DNA of 64,000 nucleotides from contig JAZRYS010000168.1 of NCBI GenBank assembly GCA_045600865.1, forward strand, positions 3,045 to 67,044. The letters are read 5' to 3'. Position 1 is the stretch's first letter. Every line of letters starts with the position of its first letter. The position numbers were made by a program, and so were the translations under genes. This stretch comes from Aphodosoma sp045600865 (lineage in GTDB: Bacteria; Bacteroidota; Bacteroidia; Bacteroidales; Paludibacteraceae). The notes beneath the pieces were generated by a model that was not told where the DNA came from, ran no database searches, and saw nothing but the letters and a program-made list of their open reading frames with translations. This document shows positions 9,262 to 19,342 of the stretch, piece after piece.

Positions 9262-9831
9262 ATGCTTAATATAGTAATCACAGGAGCACCAGGCTCAGGC
9301 AAAGGAACGCAGAGCGACCTCATTGTCAAAGAGTATGGCTTGTATCATATCTCGACAGGAGACATGTTGCGTGCTGAGATAAAAATTGGCTCTGAGATAG
9401 GCAAGAAAGCAGAGAGCATCATCAATGACGGCAAATTGGTGCCAGACGAAGTGATGATAGACATGCTGCGGAAGACAATCATGGAACACCATGATGCCAA
9501 AGGAATCATTTTCGATGGATTTCCACGTACTGTGGCTCAGGCAGAAGCATTGGACAGGATGCTTGCAGATATGGGAGAGAAGGTGAACATACTGCTTGTT
9601 ATGAATGTTGAGCACCAGACACTCGTGGAAAGATTGCTTGAAAGAGGCAAGACATCAGGACGTGCAGATGACAATCTGGAGACAATTGAGAAACGCCTGA
9701 AAGTCTATACCGAAAACACATTGCCAGTCATTGAATTTTACAAAGCCACTGGCAGACTGACTGAGGCAGACAACAACTCGACAGTTGATGCTTGCTTCGA
9801 CCAGATAAAAAAGATTATTGCAGCACATTAA
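9262..9831 (+). CDS. adk: Adenylate kinase
   Basis: Catalyses ATP + AMP to 2 ADP. The P-loop GAPGSGKGTQ is at residues 7-16, followed by the AMP-binding STGDMLRAEI and the conserved FDGFPRTVAQAEAL. The LID is the short form (RGKTSGRADDNLETIEKRL), without the zinc-binding cysteines of long-LID enzymes. Its 189 residues are normal for Bacteroidetes. It sits 9 bases behind hpt and 9 before obgE. Confidence 0.96.
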   Translation: MLNIVITGAPGSGKGTQSDLIVKEYGLYHISTGDMLRAEIKIGSEIGKKAESIINDGKLVPDEVMIDMLRKTIMEHHDAKGIIFDGFPRTVAQAEALDRMLADMGEKVNILLVMNVEHQTLVERLLERGKTSGRADDNLETIEKRLKVYTENTLPVIEFYKATGRLTEADNNSTVDACFDQIKKIIAAH

Positions 9832-9840
9832 ATCCCAGAC

Positions 9841-10845
9841 ATGGAAACAAACTTCATCGACTACGCCAAGATTTATTGCCGCTCAGGACACGGAGGCCCG
9901 GGGTCAGCGCACCTGCATAGGGCCAAATACATGCCTAAAGGAGGCCCTGACGGAGGCGACGGAGGACGAGGCGGCCACGTCATAGTACGCGGCAATCGCA
10001 ATTACTGGACTTTGATACATCTTAGGTACACTCGTCATGTGTTGGCTACTGACGGTGGTTCCGGCAGTGAGTCGCGCAGTTTCGGTGCAAACGGTGAGGA
10101 CAAGATAATAGAAGTCCCATGCGGAACTACCATACACAATGCTGATACAGGAAAGTTCATAACCGACATAACGGAAGACGGTCAGGAGTACATACTGCTG
10201 AAAGGTGGCAGGGGTGGATTAGGCAATTGGCATTTCCGTACCTCGACCAACCAGACACCAAGGTTTGCACAACCTGGTGAAGACCGCCAGGAAATGAATG
10301 TCATCTTCGAACTCAAGCTGCTGGCAGATGTCGGATTGGTGGGATTTCCGAATGCAGGCAAATCAACGTTACTCAGCGTAGTGTCGGCAGCAAAGCCTGA
10401 GATAGCCAATTACCCATTTACGACACTTACGCCAAACCTTGGCATCGTGACATACAGAGACAACCAGTCGTTCTGTATGGCTGACATACCGGGAATAATC
10501 GAGGGCGCACATGAAGGTAGAGGGTTGGGCTTGAGATTTCTCAGGCATATTGAACGTAATTCAGTATTGCTCTTTCTGGTTCCTTCTGATGCGGAACACC
10601 ATGTCAAGGAGTACAAGATTCTGCTTAAAGAACTGGAGGAGTACAATCCCGAACTGCTTGACAAGAAGCGCATTCTGGCAATATCAAAGTGCGATCTGAT
10701 AACTGAAGAAGAAACATCTAAACTGCAAAAGAAAATACGCAGGTCTATTCCAAAAGAAATACCAATAGTGATGTTTTCGTCTGCAGGAAGATATAATCTT
10801 GATGAACTCAAGGATATCATCTGGCATTCAATAAACGAAGAATAA
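9841..10845 (+). CDS. obgE: Obg-family GTPase
   Basis: A ribosome-associated GTPase involved in 50S assembly and stress control. The glycine-rich Obg domain spans residues 1-155 (GHGGPGSAHLHRAKYMPKGG and further GG repeats). The G domain has G1 GFPNAGKST, a switch region with the TTLTPN stretch, G3 DIPGIIEGA and G4 SKCD. Its 334 residues end after the G domain, so the C-terminal OCT domain of Gram-positive Obg is absent, as usual in this phylum. Confidence 0.95.
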   Translation: METNFIDYAKIYCRSGHGGPGSAHLHRAKYMPKGGPDGGDGGRGGHVIVRGNRNYWTLIHLRYTRHVLATDGGSGSESRSFGANGEDKIIEVPCGTTIHNADTGKFITDITEDGQEYILLKGGRGGLGNWHFRTSTNQTPRFAQPGEDRQEMNVIFELKLLADVGLVGFPNAGKSTLLSVVSAAKPEIANYPFTTLTPNLGIVTYRDNQSFCMADIPGIIEGAHEGRGLGLRFLRHIERNSVLLFLVPSDAEHHVKEYKILLKELEEYNPELLDKKRILAISKCDLITEEETSKLQKKIRRSIPKEIPIVMFSSAGRYNLDELKDIIWHSINEE

Positions 10846-10850
10846 GAATT

Positions 10851-13163
10851 ATGGCAAAGAATTTAGTAATAGTAGAGTCACCAAACAAAATCAGTACAAT
10901 AGAGAAATTTCTTGGGAAGGAATATAAAGTACTCTCATCCAAGGGTCATATCCGAGACTTGAAGAAGACAGGTTTGGGTATTGAGATAGAGAATGGATTT
11001 TCTCCTATGTATGAGATTCCTTCCGACAAGAAGAAGACAGTGTCGGATCTGAAGAAAGCGGTAAGCGAGGCAGAAGTAGTCTGGCTTGCATCCGATGAAG
11101 ACCGCGAAGGAGAGGCAATTGCATGGCATTTGTACGAAGTTCTCGGACTGAAGAACAAGACCACACATCGTATAGTGTTCCACGAAATCACCAAGACTGC
11201 CATATTGGAGGCTATTCAGAATCCACGCGACATCAACATGAATATTGTTGACGCACAGCAGGCAAGACGAGTGCTCGACCGAATAGTGGGATTTGAACTC
11301 AGCCCTGTGCTTTGGAAAAAGATAAAGACAAACCTGTCCGCAGGTCGTGTGCAATCTGTAACAGTCCGGCTTATAGTGGAACGAGAACGTGAGATAAACA
11401 ATTTCCAGAGCGAAGAATCATATAAAATAGTGGCCGAACTGACAACCGAAAATGGAGTCAAGTTCAATGCAGAACTTAAGTCGAAGATATCTACCAAAGA
11501 AGAGGCAAAGGCCATTCTCGAAAAAGCATCAGGCAACAGCTTCAAAGTTTCAGGCATAGAAACAAAGCCTATGCGCCGTCACCCAATGCCGCCATTCACT
11601 ACCTCTACACTCCAGCAGGAAGCATCACGTAAATATGGCTATTCAGTGGCGCTTACAATGCAGATTGCGCAACATCTGTATGAACAGGGAAAGATAACCT
11701 ACATGCGTACTGACTCTGTCAATCTCTCAAATCTGGCAATGTCAACCATAAAAGAAGAGATACTGAACATTGCAGGCCCTGAATATTACAATGGTCATCA
11801 ATATACAACCAAATCCAAAGGTGCACAGGAGGCTCATGAAGCTATCCGACCAACATACATGGCAAACCATGAGATAGAGGGAACATCGCAAGAGAAAAAA
11901 CTATATGACCTCATCTGGAAACGTACCATTGCCTCGCAGATGGCAGATATCGAGATAGAGAAGACAACAGTGACTGTGGATATGGGAAATGGTGATGAGA
12001 AATTCCAGGCATCCGGAGAGGTTGTGAAGTTCGATGGTTATCGCAGGATATATCATGAGTCGTATGACGACAAAAACGACGATGCCGAAGAGCAGGGACT
12101 GCCAGCAATAAAGAATGGAGAGGTGCTCAATATGTCATCCATAACGGCAACCCAAAGATTCACAACACGTCCTCCAAGATACACGCAAGCGACACTTGTT
12201 CGCAAGCTTGAAGAACTCGGTATAGGTCGTCCATCAACCTACGCACCAATCGTGTCAACCATCTTGAAGCGCGAATATGTTGACATGCACGAAATTAATA
12301 ATGCAGCACGTGACTATACGTATTTGGTGCTCAAAGGGAAACAGATAGTTGAAGGATATAAACACGATAAGGCCTACGTAGAAAAAGGCAAACTTTCGCC
12401 TACAGATATAGGAATGGTTGTAAATGACTATCTTGTGGAGAACTTTGCCGAGATAATGGATTACAATTTCACTGCAAATGTTGAGGAAGAATTCGATAAG
12501 ATAGCGGAAGGTGATATGCCATGGGTTATGGCAATATCCAAATTCTATGGGCCATTCCATGCGACAGTAAATCAGGCATCGCATACCAACACGCAGAACA
12601 GGGTCGGAGAACGTCAACTCGGTACTGACCCAGTGAGTGGCGAACCTGTATTTGTAAAGATTGGACGTTATGGCCCTGTTGCCCAGATTGGCGTTGCAAG
12701 CGATGATGGCACGAAAAAACCGCGATTTGCCGCATTGAAGCAGGGCATGTCTATTGAGACACTTACGCTGGAAGAAGCTTTGGAATTGTTCAAGCTTCCA
12801 TTCAGTCTTGGAGAATATGAGGGTCAGAAACTGACAGTAGGTACTGGCCGTTTCGGACCATATCTCAGAGTCGGCACAGCGTTCATATCAATACCAAAAG
12901 GTATTGACCCGTTGAGCGTAAACCGTGAGATGGCTGAGAAAATAATTGCAGACAAAAAGAAAGCTGACCAAGAAAAGATAATAATACGCTTCGAGTCAGA
13001 GGATATAACTGTATTGCACGGACGAATGAATTCAGTCTATATCCAACACAACAAGGAGAACTACCGTATTCCAAAGAAATACGACACATCTGCTCTTACG
13101 TTGGACCAGTGCAAGGAGATTATTGCAGACGAAGGAAACAAGACCAAGAAGTCTAAGAAATAA
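10851..13163 (+). CDS. topA: DNA topoisomerase I
   Basis: A type IA topoisomerase that relaxes negative supercoils. The Toprim domain is at the N-terminus (LVIVESPNKISTIEKFLG, then ASDEDREGEAIAWHL with the metal-binding acidic residues). The active-site tyrosine is in GKITYMRTDSVNLS, and the gate region includes RPSTYAPI. The C-terminus has topoisomerase C-terminal repeats (GRYGPVAQIG, GRFGPYLRVG) and no four-cysteine zinc fingers. 770 residues is typical. Its last 11 bases overlap the convergent recX on the other strand. Confidence 0.95.
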   Translation: MAKNLVIVESPNKISTIEKFLGKEYKVLSSKGHIRDLKKTGLGIEIENGFSPMYEIPSDKKKTVSDLKKAVSEAEVVWLASDEDREGEAIAWHLYEVLGLKNKTTHRIVFHEITKTAILEAIQNPRDINMNIVDAQQARRVLDRIVGFELSPVLWKKIKTNLSAGRVQSVTVRLIVEREREINNFQSEESYKIVAELTTENGVKFNAELKSKISTKEEAKAILEKASGNSFKVSGIETKPMRRHPMPPFTTSTLQQEASRKYGYSVALTMQIAQHLYEQGKITYMRTDSVNLSNLAMSTIKEEILNIAGPEYYNGHQYTTKSKGAQEAHEAIRPTYMANHEIEGTSQEKKLYDLIWKRTIASQMADIEIEKTTVTVDMGNGDEKFQASGEVVKFDGYRRIYHESYDDKNDDAEEQGLPAIKNGEVLNMSSITATQRFTTRPPRYTQATLVRKLEELGIGRPSTYAPIVSTILKREYVDMHEINNAARDYTYLVLKGKQIVEGYKHDKAYVEKGKLSPTDIGMVVNDYLVENFAEIMDYNFTANVEEEFDKIAEGDMPWVMAISKFYGPFHATVNQASHTNTQNRVGERQLGTDPVSGEPVFVKIGRYGPVAQIGVASDDGTKKPRFAALKQGMSIETLTLEEALELFKLPFSLGEYEGQKLTVGTGRFGPYLRVGTAFISIPKGIDPLSVNREMAEKIIADKKKADQEKIIIRFESEDITVLHGRMNSVYIQHNKENYRIPKKYDTSALTLDQCKEIIADEGNKTKKSKK

Positions 13164-13590
13164 GTTCGCTCGCCAAAGAGAGTTCAAATCCTCGTCCAGC
13201 AACGTATCTTAACAGTTTTGCCTTGCGCTCGTAATCTGTTGCTGCTTTGATTTTTTTTGATTCTGACTCGACAAGGCTTTTAAGCACGTCAATGTACTCT
13301 TCCTCATCAATGCAAGATAAGGCATCGTCGATAGTGGCGGTGCCTATTTTCTTTGCCTTCAGCATCATGCGTATTTTTATGCGCCCCCAATGATTGAAAC
13401 GGAATTTGTCCTTGACAAAAGCAATGGCATAGCGACTCTCGTTGATGAAATTGTTTTCAACAAGGGTTGTGATTATCTTGTCATGTTCTTCCACTGGCAC
13501 TTTCCAATTCCAAAGTTTTTGCCTTATATCTTCTATGCAATGTTCAGACCGAGAACAATAGTTCATGGCCTTGTCAAGATACTTATCCAT
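13153..13590 (-). CDS. recX: RecX-family regulatory protein
   Basis: A 145-residue RecX homologue, a modulator of RecA filaments. It shows the helical repeat pattern of the family (AMNYCSRSEHCIEDIRQKLW, then FVKDKFRFNHWGRIKIRMMLKAKKI). The start overlaps the prmC 3' end by 8 bases, giving an operon gyrB-dnaN-prmC-recX. Its stop lies within the convergent topA, leaving no space for a terminator between them. Confidence 0.85.
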   Translation of the reverse strand: MDKYLDKAMNYCSRSEHCIEDIRQKLWNWKVPVEEHDKIITTLVENNFINESRYAIAFVKDKFRFNHWGRIKIRMMLKAKKIGTATIDDALSCIDEEEYIDVLKSLVESESKKIKAATDYERKAKLLRYVAGRGFELSLASELIS

Positions 13591-14380
13591 GTCTTACGAA
13601 AAATCTTGGTTTGCCAAACTGATCTTTTATAATATCTCCATCATCTGTCAGATGTTTCATTTCCTCTGACAAATGCTCATTGATTTCAATTACCAATACT
13701 CCATTGGCTGAGAGATGCGTTCTTGAATATTCAATTATTGAACGGTGAAACAGTAATTGATCATCGTCGGGAACAAAAAGAGCGTCATGAGGTTCCCAGT
13801 CAAGCACGTTTTTCCTCATTTCCTGCTTTTCCGTAGAAGTGATGTATGGGGGATTTGATATTATGATGTCAAAGGAACCATCGAGATTAAGGGCTGTCAT
13901 ATCTCCTTCCATGAAATGGATATTGTCAAGGCCGGCATTCTCTGCATTTTCACGGGCCAACGCCAATGCCTGTTCGGAAATATCAACGCCTATGACACTG
14001 GCATTAGGGAAAGCATTTGCCAAAGCAATTGCGATGCAGCCAGTGCCTGTGCCGAGATCAAGAATGCGGTTTACATCTGGCAGATTACCGTCAGTTAGCC
14101 GTTGCACCAGCCATTCAGTTTCGGGACGTGGTATAAGTGCCCGTCTGTCACATTTTATCCGTATTCCGCAGAAGTCGCACCATCCAAGCACATATTGCAT
14201 CGGTTCACCACCCAAAAGACGTTCCACTGCTTTATTCACAAGTTCAGTAAGTGGGTAATTCTCTATGAGGTCTTTATCCAGGGTTACTTTGCCCACATCT
14301 TCCATTACAATGAGAGCGAGGGAATGTGCCTCGCTCTCATTGTATTCTGTCAATAGTCTTTTCTTGATTTCCCTGAACAT
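13583..14380 (-). CDS. prmC: Peptide chain release factor N5-glutamine methyltransferase
   Basis: Methylates the GGQ glutamine of release factors with S-adenosylmethionine. The N-terminal helical domain is followed by a class I methyltransferase fold with motif I ILDLGTGTGCIAIALA and the catalytic NPPY (IISNPPYIT). The 265-residue length is slightly short but complete. It starts 4 bases after dnaN and overlaps recX by 8 bases. Confidence 0.92.
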   Translation of the reverse strand: MFREIKKRLLTEYNESEAHSLALIVMEDVGKVTLDKDLIENYPLTELVNKAVERLLGGEPMQYVLGWCDFCGIRIKCDRRALIPRPETEWLVQRLTDGNLPDVNRILDLGTGTGCIAIALANAFPNASVIGVDISEQALALARENAENAGLDNIHFMEGDMTALNLDGSFDIIISNPPYITSTEKQEMRKNVLDWEPHDALFVPDDDQLLFHRSIIEYSRTHLSANGVLVIEINEHLSEEMKHLTDDGDIIKDQFGKPRFFVRHG

Positions 14381-14384
14381 ATCA

Positions 14385-15506
14385 TCAGTTGATTAGCATA
14401 GGCATAATGAGGTTCAGCAGATTTTCGTTCTCTCTCTGTTCAAAAGGAAGGAAAATGGCAGGACGAGAAGAGTCTGCAAGCTGGATACGTACAGTTTGAT
14501 GTTCGATGCTTGCAAGTACCTCAGCAACCTGTGGTCCACGAAAACCTATCGTCATCTCGCTGCCATTGTATTGGCAAGCCAGTTCCTCACGGCCAGAACG
14601 CGATGTGTCAACGTCCTGTGCGGTAAGTTCGAGGACATTCTCGTATACATGGAATTTGATGAGTTGCGTAGCCTGGTTGGAATAGTTAGATACACAGCGC
14701 AGAGCATTACGCAAAGTTTCATTTTCGATAATGAGTTCATAAGGGTTGTCCTTAGGAATTACACCATTATAGTTAGGATATTTACCCTCAATCTGACGGC
14801 AAATAACAGTTGCTGAATCAAGTTGGAATATGATATTCTTCTCATCGAAAATCACAAAGGCAGGGGTTGTATCGTTAGGAGAGATAAGTCCCTTCAATAG
14901 AATAGCAGATTTCTTAGGCAAGATAAACGAACGAGGAGTCTCACTTTTGATGTTTGTGAAACTCTGGCGCGAGAGCTTGTGAGCATCTGTGGCGACACAT
15001 GTAAACATTTCAGGAGTGAAATCGAAATAAACGCCAGTCATTGTAGGGCGGATTTCGTCTGTGGCGGTAGAATTGATAGTTTTTGAAACACTCGTGAGAA
15101 TGACATTTGCAGGCACTTGGATAGAGTCACGTTCTGTATTGATGTCAATTGGCTGTGGATATTCATTGCCACTCAATGCAATACAGTTAAACATGCCCGT
15201 TGAACTCTTTATGAAGACCTCAAGATTGTTCTCATTGATTTCAATCTCGATAGGCTGTTTAGGCATGTTTTTTACAGTCTCGACGACAATATGAGGCAGT
15301 GCTATCGAAAGATGTGCGCCTGTACTATCAATCTCTGTTGAGGTGATGATGGTATTCTCCAAGTTAGAACCAATGATAGTCAGTTTCGTGTCGTCTATCT
15401 CCATGAGAATATTCTCAAGGATAGTAATGACATTGTTTGGAGCAACGGCTCTGTCTGCCATCTGGAGGCAGTTAAGCAAAGTAGAACTTGATATCTGGAA
15501 TTTCAT
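14385..15506 (-). CDS. dnaN: DNA polymerase III sliding clamp, beta subunit
   Basis: A 373-residue beta clamp that tethers the replicative polymerase. It starts MKFQISSSTLLNCLQMADRA and ends PFEQRENENLLNLIMPMLIN, the normal form for the family; three clamp domains fit the length. It lies 29 bases after gyrB rather than next to dnaA, so the classical dnaA-dnaN-recF-gyrB cluster is broken up here. Confidence 0.95.
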   Translation of the reverse strand: MKFQISSSTLLNCLQMADRAVAPNNVITILENILMEIDDTKLTIIGSNLENTIITSTEIDSTGAHLSIALPHIVVETVKNMPKQPIEIEINENNLEVFIKSSTGMFNCIALSGNEYPQPIDINTERDSIQVPANVILTSVSKTINSTATDEIRPTMTGVYFDFTPEMFTCVATDAHKLSRQSFTNIKSETPRSFILPKKSAILLKGLISPNDTTPAFVIFDEKNIIFQLDSATVICRQIEGKYPNYNGVIPKDNPYELIIENETLRNALRCVSNYSNQATQLIKFHVYENVLELTAQDVDTSRSGREELACQYNGSEMTIGFRGPQVAEVLASIEHQTVRIQLADSSRPAIFLPFEQRENENLLNLIMPMLIN

Positions 15507-15535
15507 AATTTAAGTTATTATCTATGGTTAAAAAA

Positions 15536-17500
15536 TTAAGCATCAATGTTAGCGTAAGTGGCATTTTCCTCGATGAACTTGCGGCGAGGTTCAACGTCGT
15601 CACCCATGAGCATTGAGAATACCTGATCAGCCTCTGCGGCATTTTCAAGAGTGACACGCTTAAGCGTCCTGTTTTCAGGATTCATTGTAGTTTCCCACAG
15701 CTGCTCAGAGTTCATCTCGCCAAGACCTTTATATCTTTGCTGCTTTATGCCACCCTCCTGACCTTTGCCATATTTCTCTACAAAAGCAAGACGCTGATCT
15801 TCTGTCCAGCAATATTCCTTGACGGTACCACCCTTGTTCTGGCAGAGATATAGAGGAGGTGTTGCAATATAAACATACCCATTCTCAATAAGTTCACGCA
15901 TGTAGCGGAAGAAGAAAGTCAGGATAAGCGTTGCAATATGTGCACCATCCACATCGGCATCTGTCATGATGATGACTTTATGGTAGCGCAACTTAGAGAG
16001 ATTAAGAGCTTTAGGGTCGTCAGCTGTTCCAATGGTAACGCCAAGAGCAGTATAGATGTCCCTGATAGTTTCAGAAGCAAAAGCTTTATGCTGCATAACC
16101 TTTTCGACATTCAGAATCTTACCGCGTAGAGGCAGGATTGCCTGATAGTGACGTTCACGACCTTGTTTTGCAGAGCCCCCTGCAGAATCTCCCTCGACAA
16201 GGAAAAGTTCGCACAAAGAAGGATCTTTCGAAGAGCAGTCTGCCAGTTTTCCAGGCAAGCCTCCTCCCGAAAGAGGTGATTTGCGTTGTACCATCTCGCG
16301 AGCCTTGCGGGCAGCATTACGCGCTTGTGCTGCAAGGATAACCTTTTCAACGATAGTCTTGGCCTCAGTAGGGTGCTCCTCAAGATAGTTTGTCAGAGCC
16401 TCGCCAACTGCCTGGTCAACCATACCTGCCACCTCGCTGTTACCAAGCTTTGTCTTGGTCTGCCCCTCAAACTGAGGTTCTGCCACCTTTACAGAGATGA
16501 CTGCCGTAAGTCCCTCGCGGAAGTCATCACCAGATATCTCAACCTTAGCCTTCTCCAGCATCTTGCTGTCGTCGGCATATTTCTTGAGTGTTCTTGTCAG
16601 TGCACGGCGGAAACCTGCAACGTGAGTACCACCCTCAATGGTGTTGATATTGTTTACATACGAGTGCAAGGATTCGGTATATCCATTGTTGTATGTCATG
16701 GCAACCTCAATAGGAGTGCCATACTTGTCAGTATTGATATGGATTACATCTCCAACGATTGCCTGGCGGGAGCCATCAAGGTATCTTACGAATTCCCTGA
16801 GGCCATTTTCCGAATAGAAGCGTTCGCACTTAGGCTCAGGCATTTCTTCACTGGTCCTGTCATCCTTCAGATTCAAGGCAATGCCGGCATTCAGGAAAGC
16901 CAGCTCACGCAGACGTGCAGCCAGGATCTGATATTGATAGACAGTTTCCGAGAAAATCTCTGCATCTGGATGAAAAGTTACTGTAGTGCCTGTTTCTGTG
17001 CTATTGCCAATAACAGTGACCGAGTTCAGCGGCTTGCCCTTGGAATAGTCCTGCGCATGGATTTTCCCATCACGGCGAACTTCGACATGCAAAGAGTCGG
17101 AAAGTGCGTTCACGCAACTGACTCCTACACCATGAAGACCACCAGAGACTTTATATGAGCCCTTGTCAAACTTACCACCTGCATGCAGCACTGTCATGAC
17201 AACTTCAAGAGCCGAACGGCCTTCCTTCTTGTGGATATCTACAGGAATACCACGACCATTATCCTTTACTGTAATTGAATTGTCCTTGTTGATCGTGACA
17301 TAGATATCCGTACAATACCCTGCCAACGCTTCATCAATCGAATTATCCACAACCTCATACACAAGATGATGCAATCCCTTCACGCCAGTGTCTCCAATGT
17401 ACATAGAAGGGCGTTTGCGCACAGCTTCAAGACCTTCAAGCACCTGAATCCTATCAGCACCATACTCCTGCGAAGCCTGGTTTTTCTGTTCTTCTTCCAT
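15536..17500 (-). CDS. gyrB: DNA gyrase subunit B
   Basis: The ATPase subunit of DNA gyrase. The GHKL ATPase domain shows EVVDNSIDEALAGYC, DNGRGIPVDIHKKEGRSA and GLHGVGVSCVNALS. The Toprim domain shows EGDSAGGSAKQGR and, later, MTDADVDGAHI, and the C-terminus has QRYKGLGEMN. Its 654 residues match short GyrB (no proteobacterial insert). A good promoter lies upstream on the minus strand (17528-17559). It heads the operon with dnaN, prmC and recX. Confidence 0.96.
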   Translation of the reverse strand: MEEEQKNQASQEYGADRIQVLEGLEAVRKRPSMYIGDTGVKGLHHLVYEVVDNSIDEALAGYCTDIYVTINKDNSITVKDNGRGIPVDIHKKEGRSALEVVMTVLHAGGKFDKGSYKVSGGLHGVGVSCVNALSDSLHVEVRRDGKIHAQDYSKGKPLNSVTVIGNSTETGTTVTFHPDAEIFSETVYQYQILAARLRELAFLNAGIALNLKDDRTSEEMPEPKCERFYSENGLREFVRYLDGSRQAIVGDVIHINTDKYGTPIEVAMTYNNGYTESLHSYVNNINTIEGGTHVAGFRRALTRTLKKYADDSKMLEKAKVEISGDDFREGLTAVISVKVAEPQFEGQTKTKLGNSEVAGMVDQAVGEALTNYLEEHPTEAKTIVEKVILAAQARNAARKAREMVQRKSPLSGGGLPGKLADCSSKDPSLCELFLVEGDSAGGSAKQGRERHYQAILPLRGKILNVEKVMQHKAFASETIRDIYTALGVTIGTADDPKALNLSKLRYHKVIIMTDADVDGAHIATLILTFFFRYMRELIENGYVYIATPPLYLCQNKGGTVKEYCWTEDQRLAFVEKYGKGQEGGIKQQRYKGLGEMNSEQLWETTMNPENRTLKRVTLENAAEADQVFSMLMGDDVEPRRKFIEENATYANIDA

Positions 17501-17527
17501 GAAAATATCTTTCCTTTTTTCAGGCTA

Positions 17528-17559
17528 CAAAGTTACGAAAATTTATCCATACCCACAAA
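17528..17559 (-). promoter_or_regulatory. Bacteroidetes-type promoter of gyrB operon
   Basis: Read on the minus strand: TTTG (17556-17559), 20 bases, then the -7 box TAACTTTG (17528-17535), 28 bases upstream of the gyrB ATG. Both elements fit the Bacteroidetes housekeeping consensus. Confidence 0.75.
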
Positions 17560-17625
17560 GAATTATCCATATTATTTTCCACTTTTTTTCATAGGCAGTT
17601 GTTAAATATTTATCCGAAAAAACCA

Positions 17626-17655
17626 TTGTGGCATCGTTATTTATTCGTATCTTTG
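17626..17655 (+). promoter_or_regulatory. Bacteroidetes-type promoter of the 17678 gene
   Basis: TTG at 17626-17628, exactly 19 bases, then -7 box TATCTTTG at 17648-17655, 22 bases upstream of the ATG at 17678. It is divergent from the gyrB promoter. Confidence 0.75.
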
Positions 17656-17677
17656 CGGCCGTTATTTATCATAAGAA

Positions 17678-19342
17678 ATGCATCGTCATATATATATACT
17701 CACACTTGTGATGGTTCTTTTGCATCCTGTCATGCTGTTTTGCAAAAATACCAGTGATTCAATATCATACGACACTATATACAATCCCCTTTGTGATGGC
17801 GAATCTGTCTATTTGAATGATTCGCTCATCAATACAGCCGGTACGTATTATGGATATGAATTATTGCAAGACAGCAGCCGTCACTATATTTGCGTCGTCA
17901 TAGATGTCTATCCGTCATACGAAGATACTGTCAGGGCATCAATATGTGCAGGAGATACATTCAGATTATATGGTTTCAACGCCTCAAAACCCGGTACATA
18001 TACTCAATATAGACGCACAAGACTTGGTTGCGATAGCAACACCACTCTCGTCTTGTCGGTCGGAGAACCAATCAACGACACTATCCGTGCAACGACATGT
18101 TCAGGACTGCCATATACAGGTTTCGGGTTCAACGAATCCTTGCCGGGTACATACACACATTACGGTGTTTCAAAAAACGGCTGCGACAGCAATGTGACAC
18201 TTGTACTTTCAGTAGATACTGATTATAATGATACAATCTGGGCAACAGTGCGTTCTGGCGAAATCTATTCCCAGTTTGGTTTTGAGGAATATGAGACTGG
18301 AACATACGTCATGTCCGTAAAGACCGTTCTCGGTTGCGACAGCACGACCACACTCATCCTTACTCAGGACATAATTGACACGACATTGGACATCGTATTA
18401 TGTCCTGGCGACACTTTCTGGTTGGACGGCATACCTTATTTCACCCCTGACACATATTACTGCATCTCTTCTTTTGGCAAAGAAGTCTGTCCTTATCATG
18501 TCATAATCAACTTCAGTTACACGTCTGGAGCATCGATTCAGGTTACAGATGCCACACTCTGTGCAGACGAAGGAATACTGGAAATACCATATACATTTAC
18601 ATCTGATGTTCCTGCTCAGACAGCCTCAATACGCTTTATTTCAGGCATATTCAAAGACATAACAGGAATACCTCTCTATTCTGACAGTACTGTTCTTTCA
18701 GTAACCGTGCAGGAACCTTCGTCTGATTCAACTAAATATCCGCGTCCGGATTCATATAATGCTGTACTGACCATCGACAATGGCGTATGCTCTCCTGTAT
18801 CTGCAGAATTCAGGTTTGATATTCTCTACCCATCATGGCTAATTCACCAGAAATGGAAAGACGTACTAATGGTGATGAACGAGCATTACAATGGCGGATA
18901 CACCTTCACTGCATTCCAGTGGTATAAAGATGGGGTGAAAATGGAGGGCGAGAAGAATGCATACCTTTATGTGCCGGAATTCTTGGATCTCAGTTCAGAA
19001 TATTGCGTTGAGTTGACCCGCGAGGATGACAACAAGACTATAAAGACATGTTCAATGATACCAGAGATGCGAGACAGTGGTTATGTCGAATATGCCAACC
19101 CATTCCTCACAGTCTATCCTACAATCGTTGAACACGGCGAGGCAACAGTGACCGTAAGCACTAACTCCAGAGGCGAGTACTGGGTATATACCCCAACAGG
19201 CAAGTTGATTGAATACAACACATACGATGCTGGCGAGGGCGAGACATTCCAACTGAGACTGCCATACGTTTCTAACGTATATTTCATAAAATTCAAGACT
19301 GATGACAACACTACGAAAACTGAACGCATCATTGTTCATTAG
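17678..19342 (+). CDS. Secreted repeat protein with probable T9SS type A sorting domain
   Basis: A 554-residue protein with a signal peptide. Between about residues 35 and 235 there are four imperfect repeats of roughly 45-50 residues, each with the pattern D-T-x-x-A-x-x-C/S-x-G ... GF(N/E) ... P/E-GTY ... GCDS-x-(T/V)TL-(V/I)L. These look like short beta-sandwich or adhesin-like modules. The end (VYPTIVEHGEATVTVS ... VYFIKFKTDDNTTKTERIIVH) resembles a T9SS sorting domain. I infer a surface or secreted protein; the ligand is unknown. The following barrel gene overlaps its 3' end by 41 bases. Confidence 0.82.
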   Translation: MHRHIYILTLVMVLLHPVMLFCKNTSDSISYDTIYNPLCDGESVYLNDSLINTAGTYYGYELLQDSSRHYICVVIDVYPSYEDTVRASICAGDTFRLYGFNASKPGTYTQYRRTRLGCDSNTTLVLSVGEPINDTIRATTCSGLPYTGFGFNESLPGTYTHYGVSKNGCDSNVTLVLSVDTDYNDTIWATVRSGEIYSQFGFEEYETGTYVMSVKTVLGCDSTTTLILTQDIIDTTLDIVLCPGDTFWLDGIPYFTPDTYYCISSFGKEVCPYHVIINFSYTSGASIQVTDATLCADEGILEIPYTFTSDVPAQTASIRFISGIFKDITGIPLYSDSTVLSVTVQEPSSDSTKYPRPDSYNAVLTIDNGVCSPVSAEFRFDILYPSWLIHQKWKDVLMVMNEHYNGGYTFTAFQWYKDGVKMEGEKNAYLYVPEFLDLSSEYCVELTREDDNKTIKTCSMIPEMRDSGYVEYANPFLTVYPTIVEHGEATVTVSTNSRGEYWVYTPTGKLIEYNTYDAGEGETFQLRLPYVSNVYFIKFKTDDNTTKTERIIVH

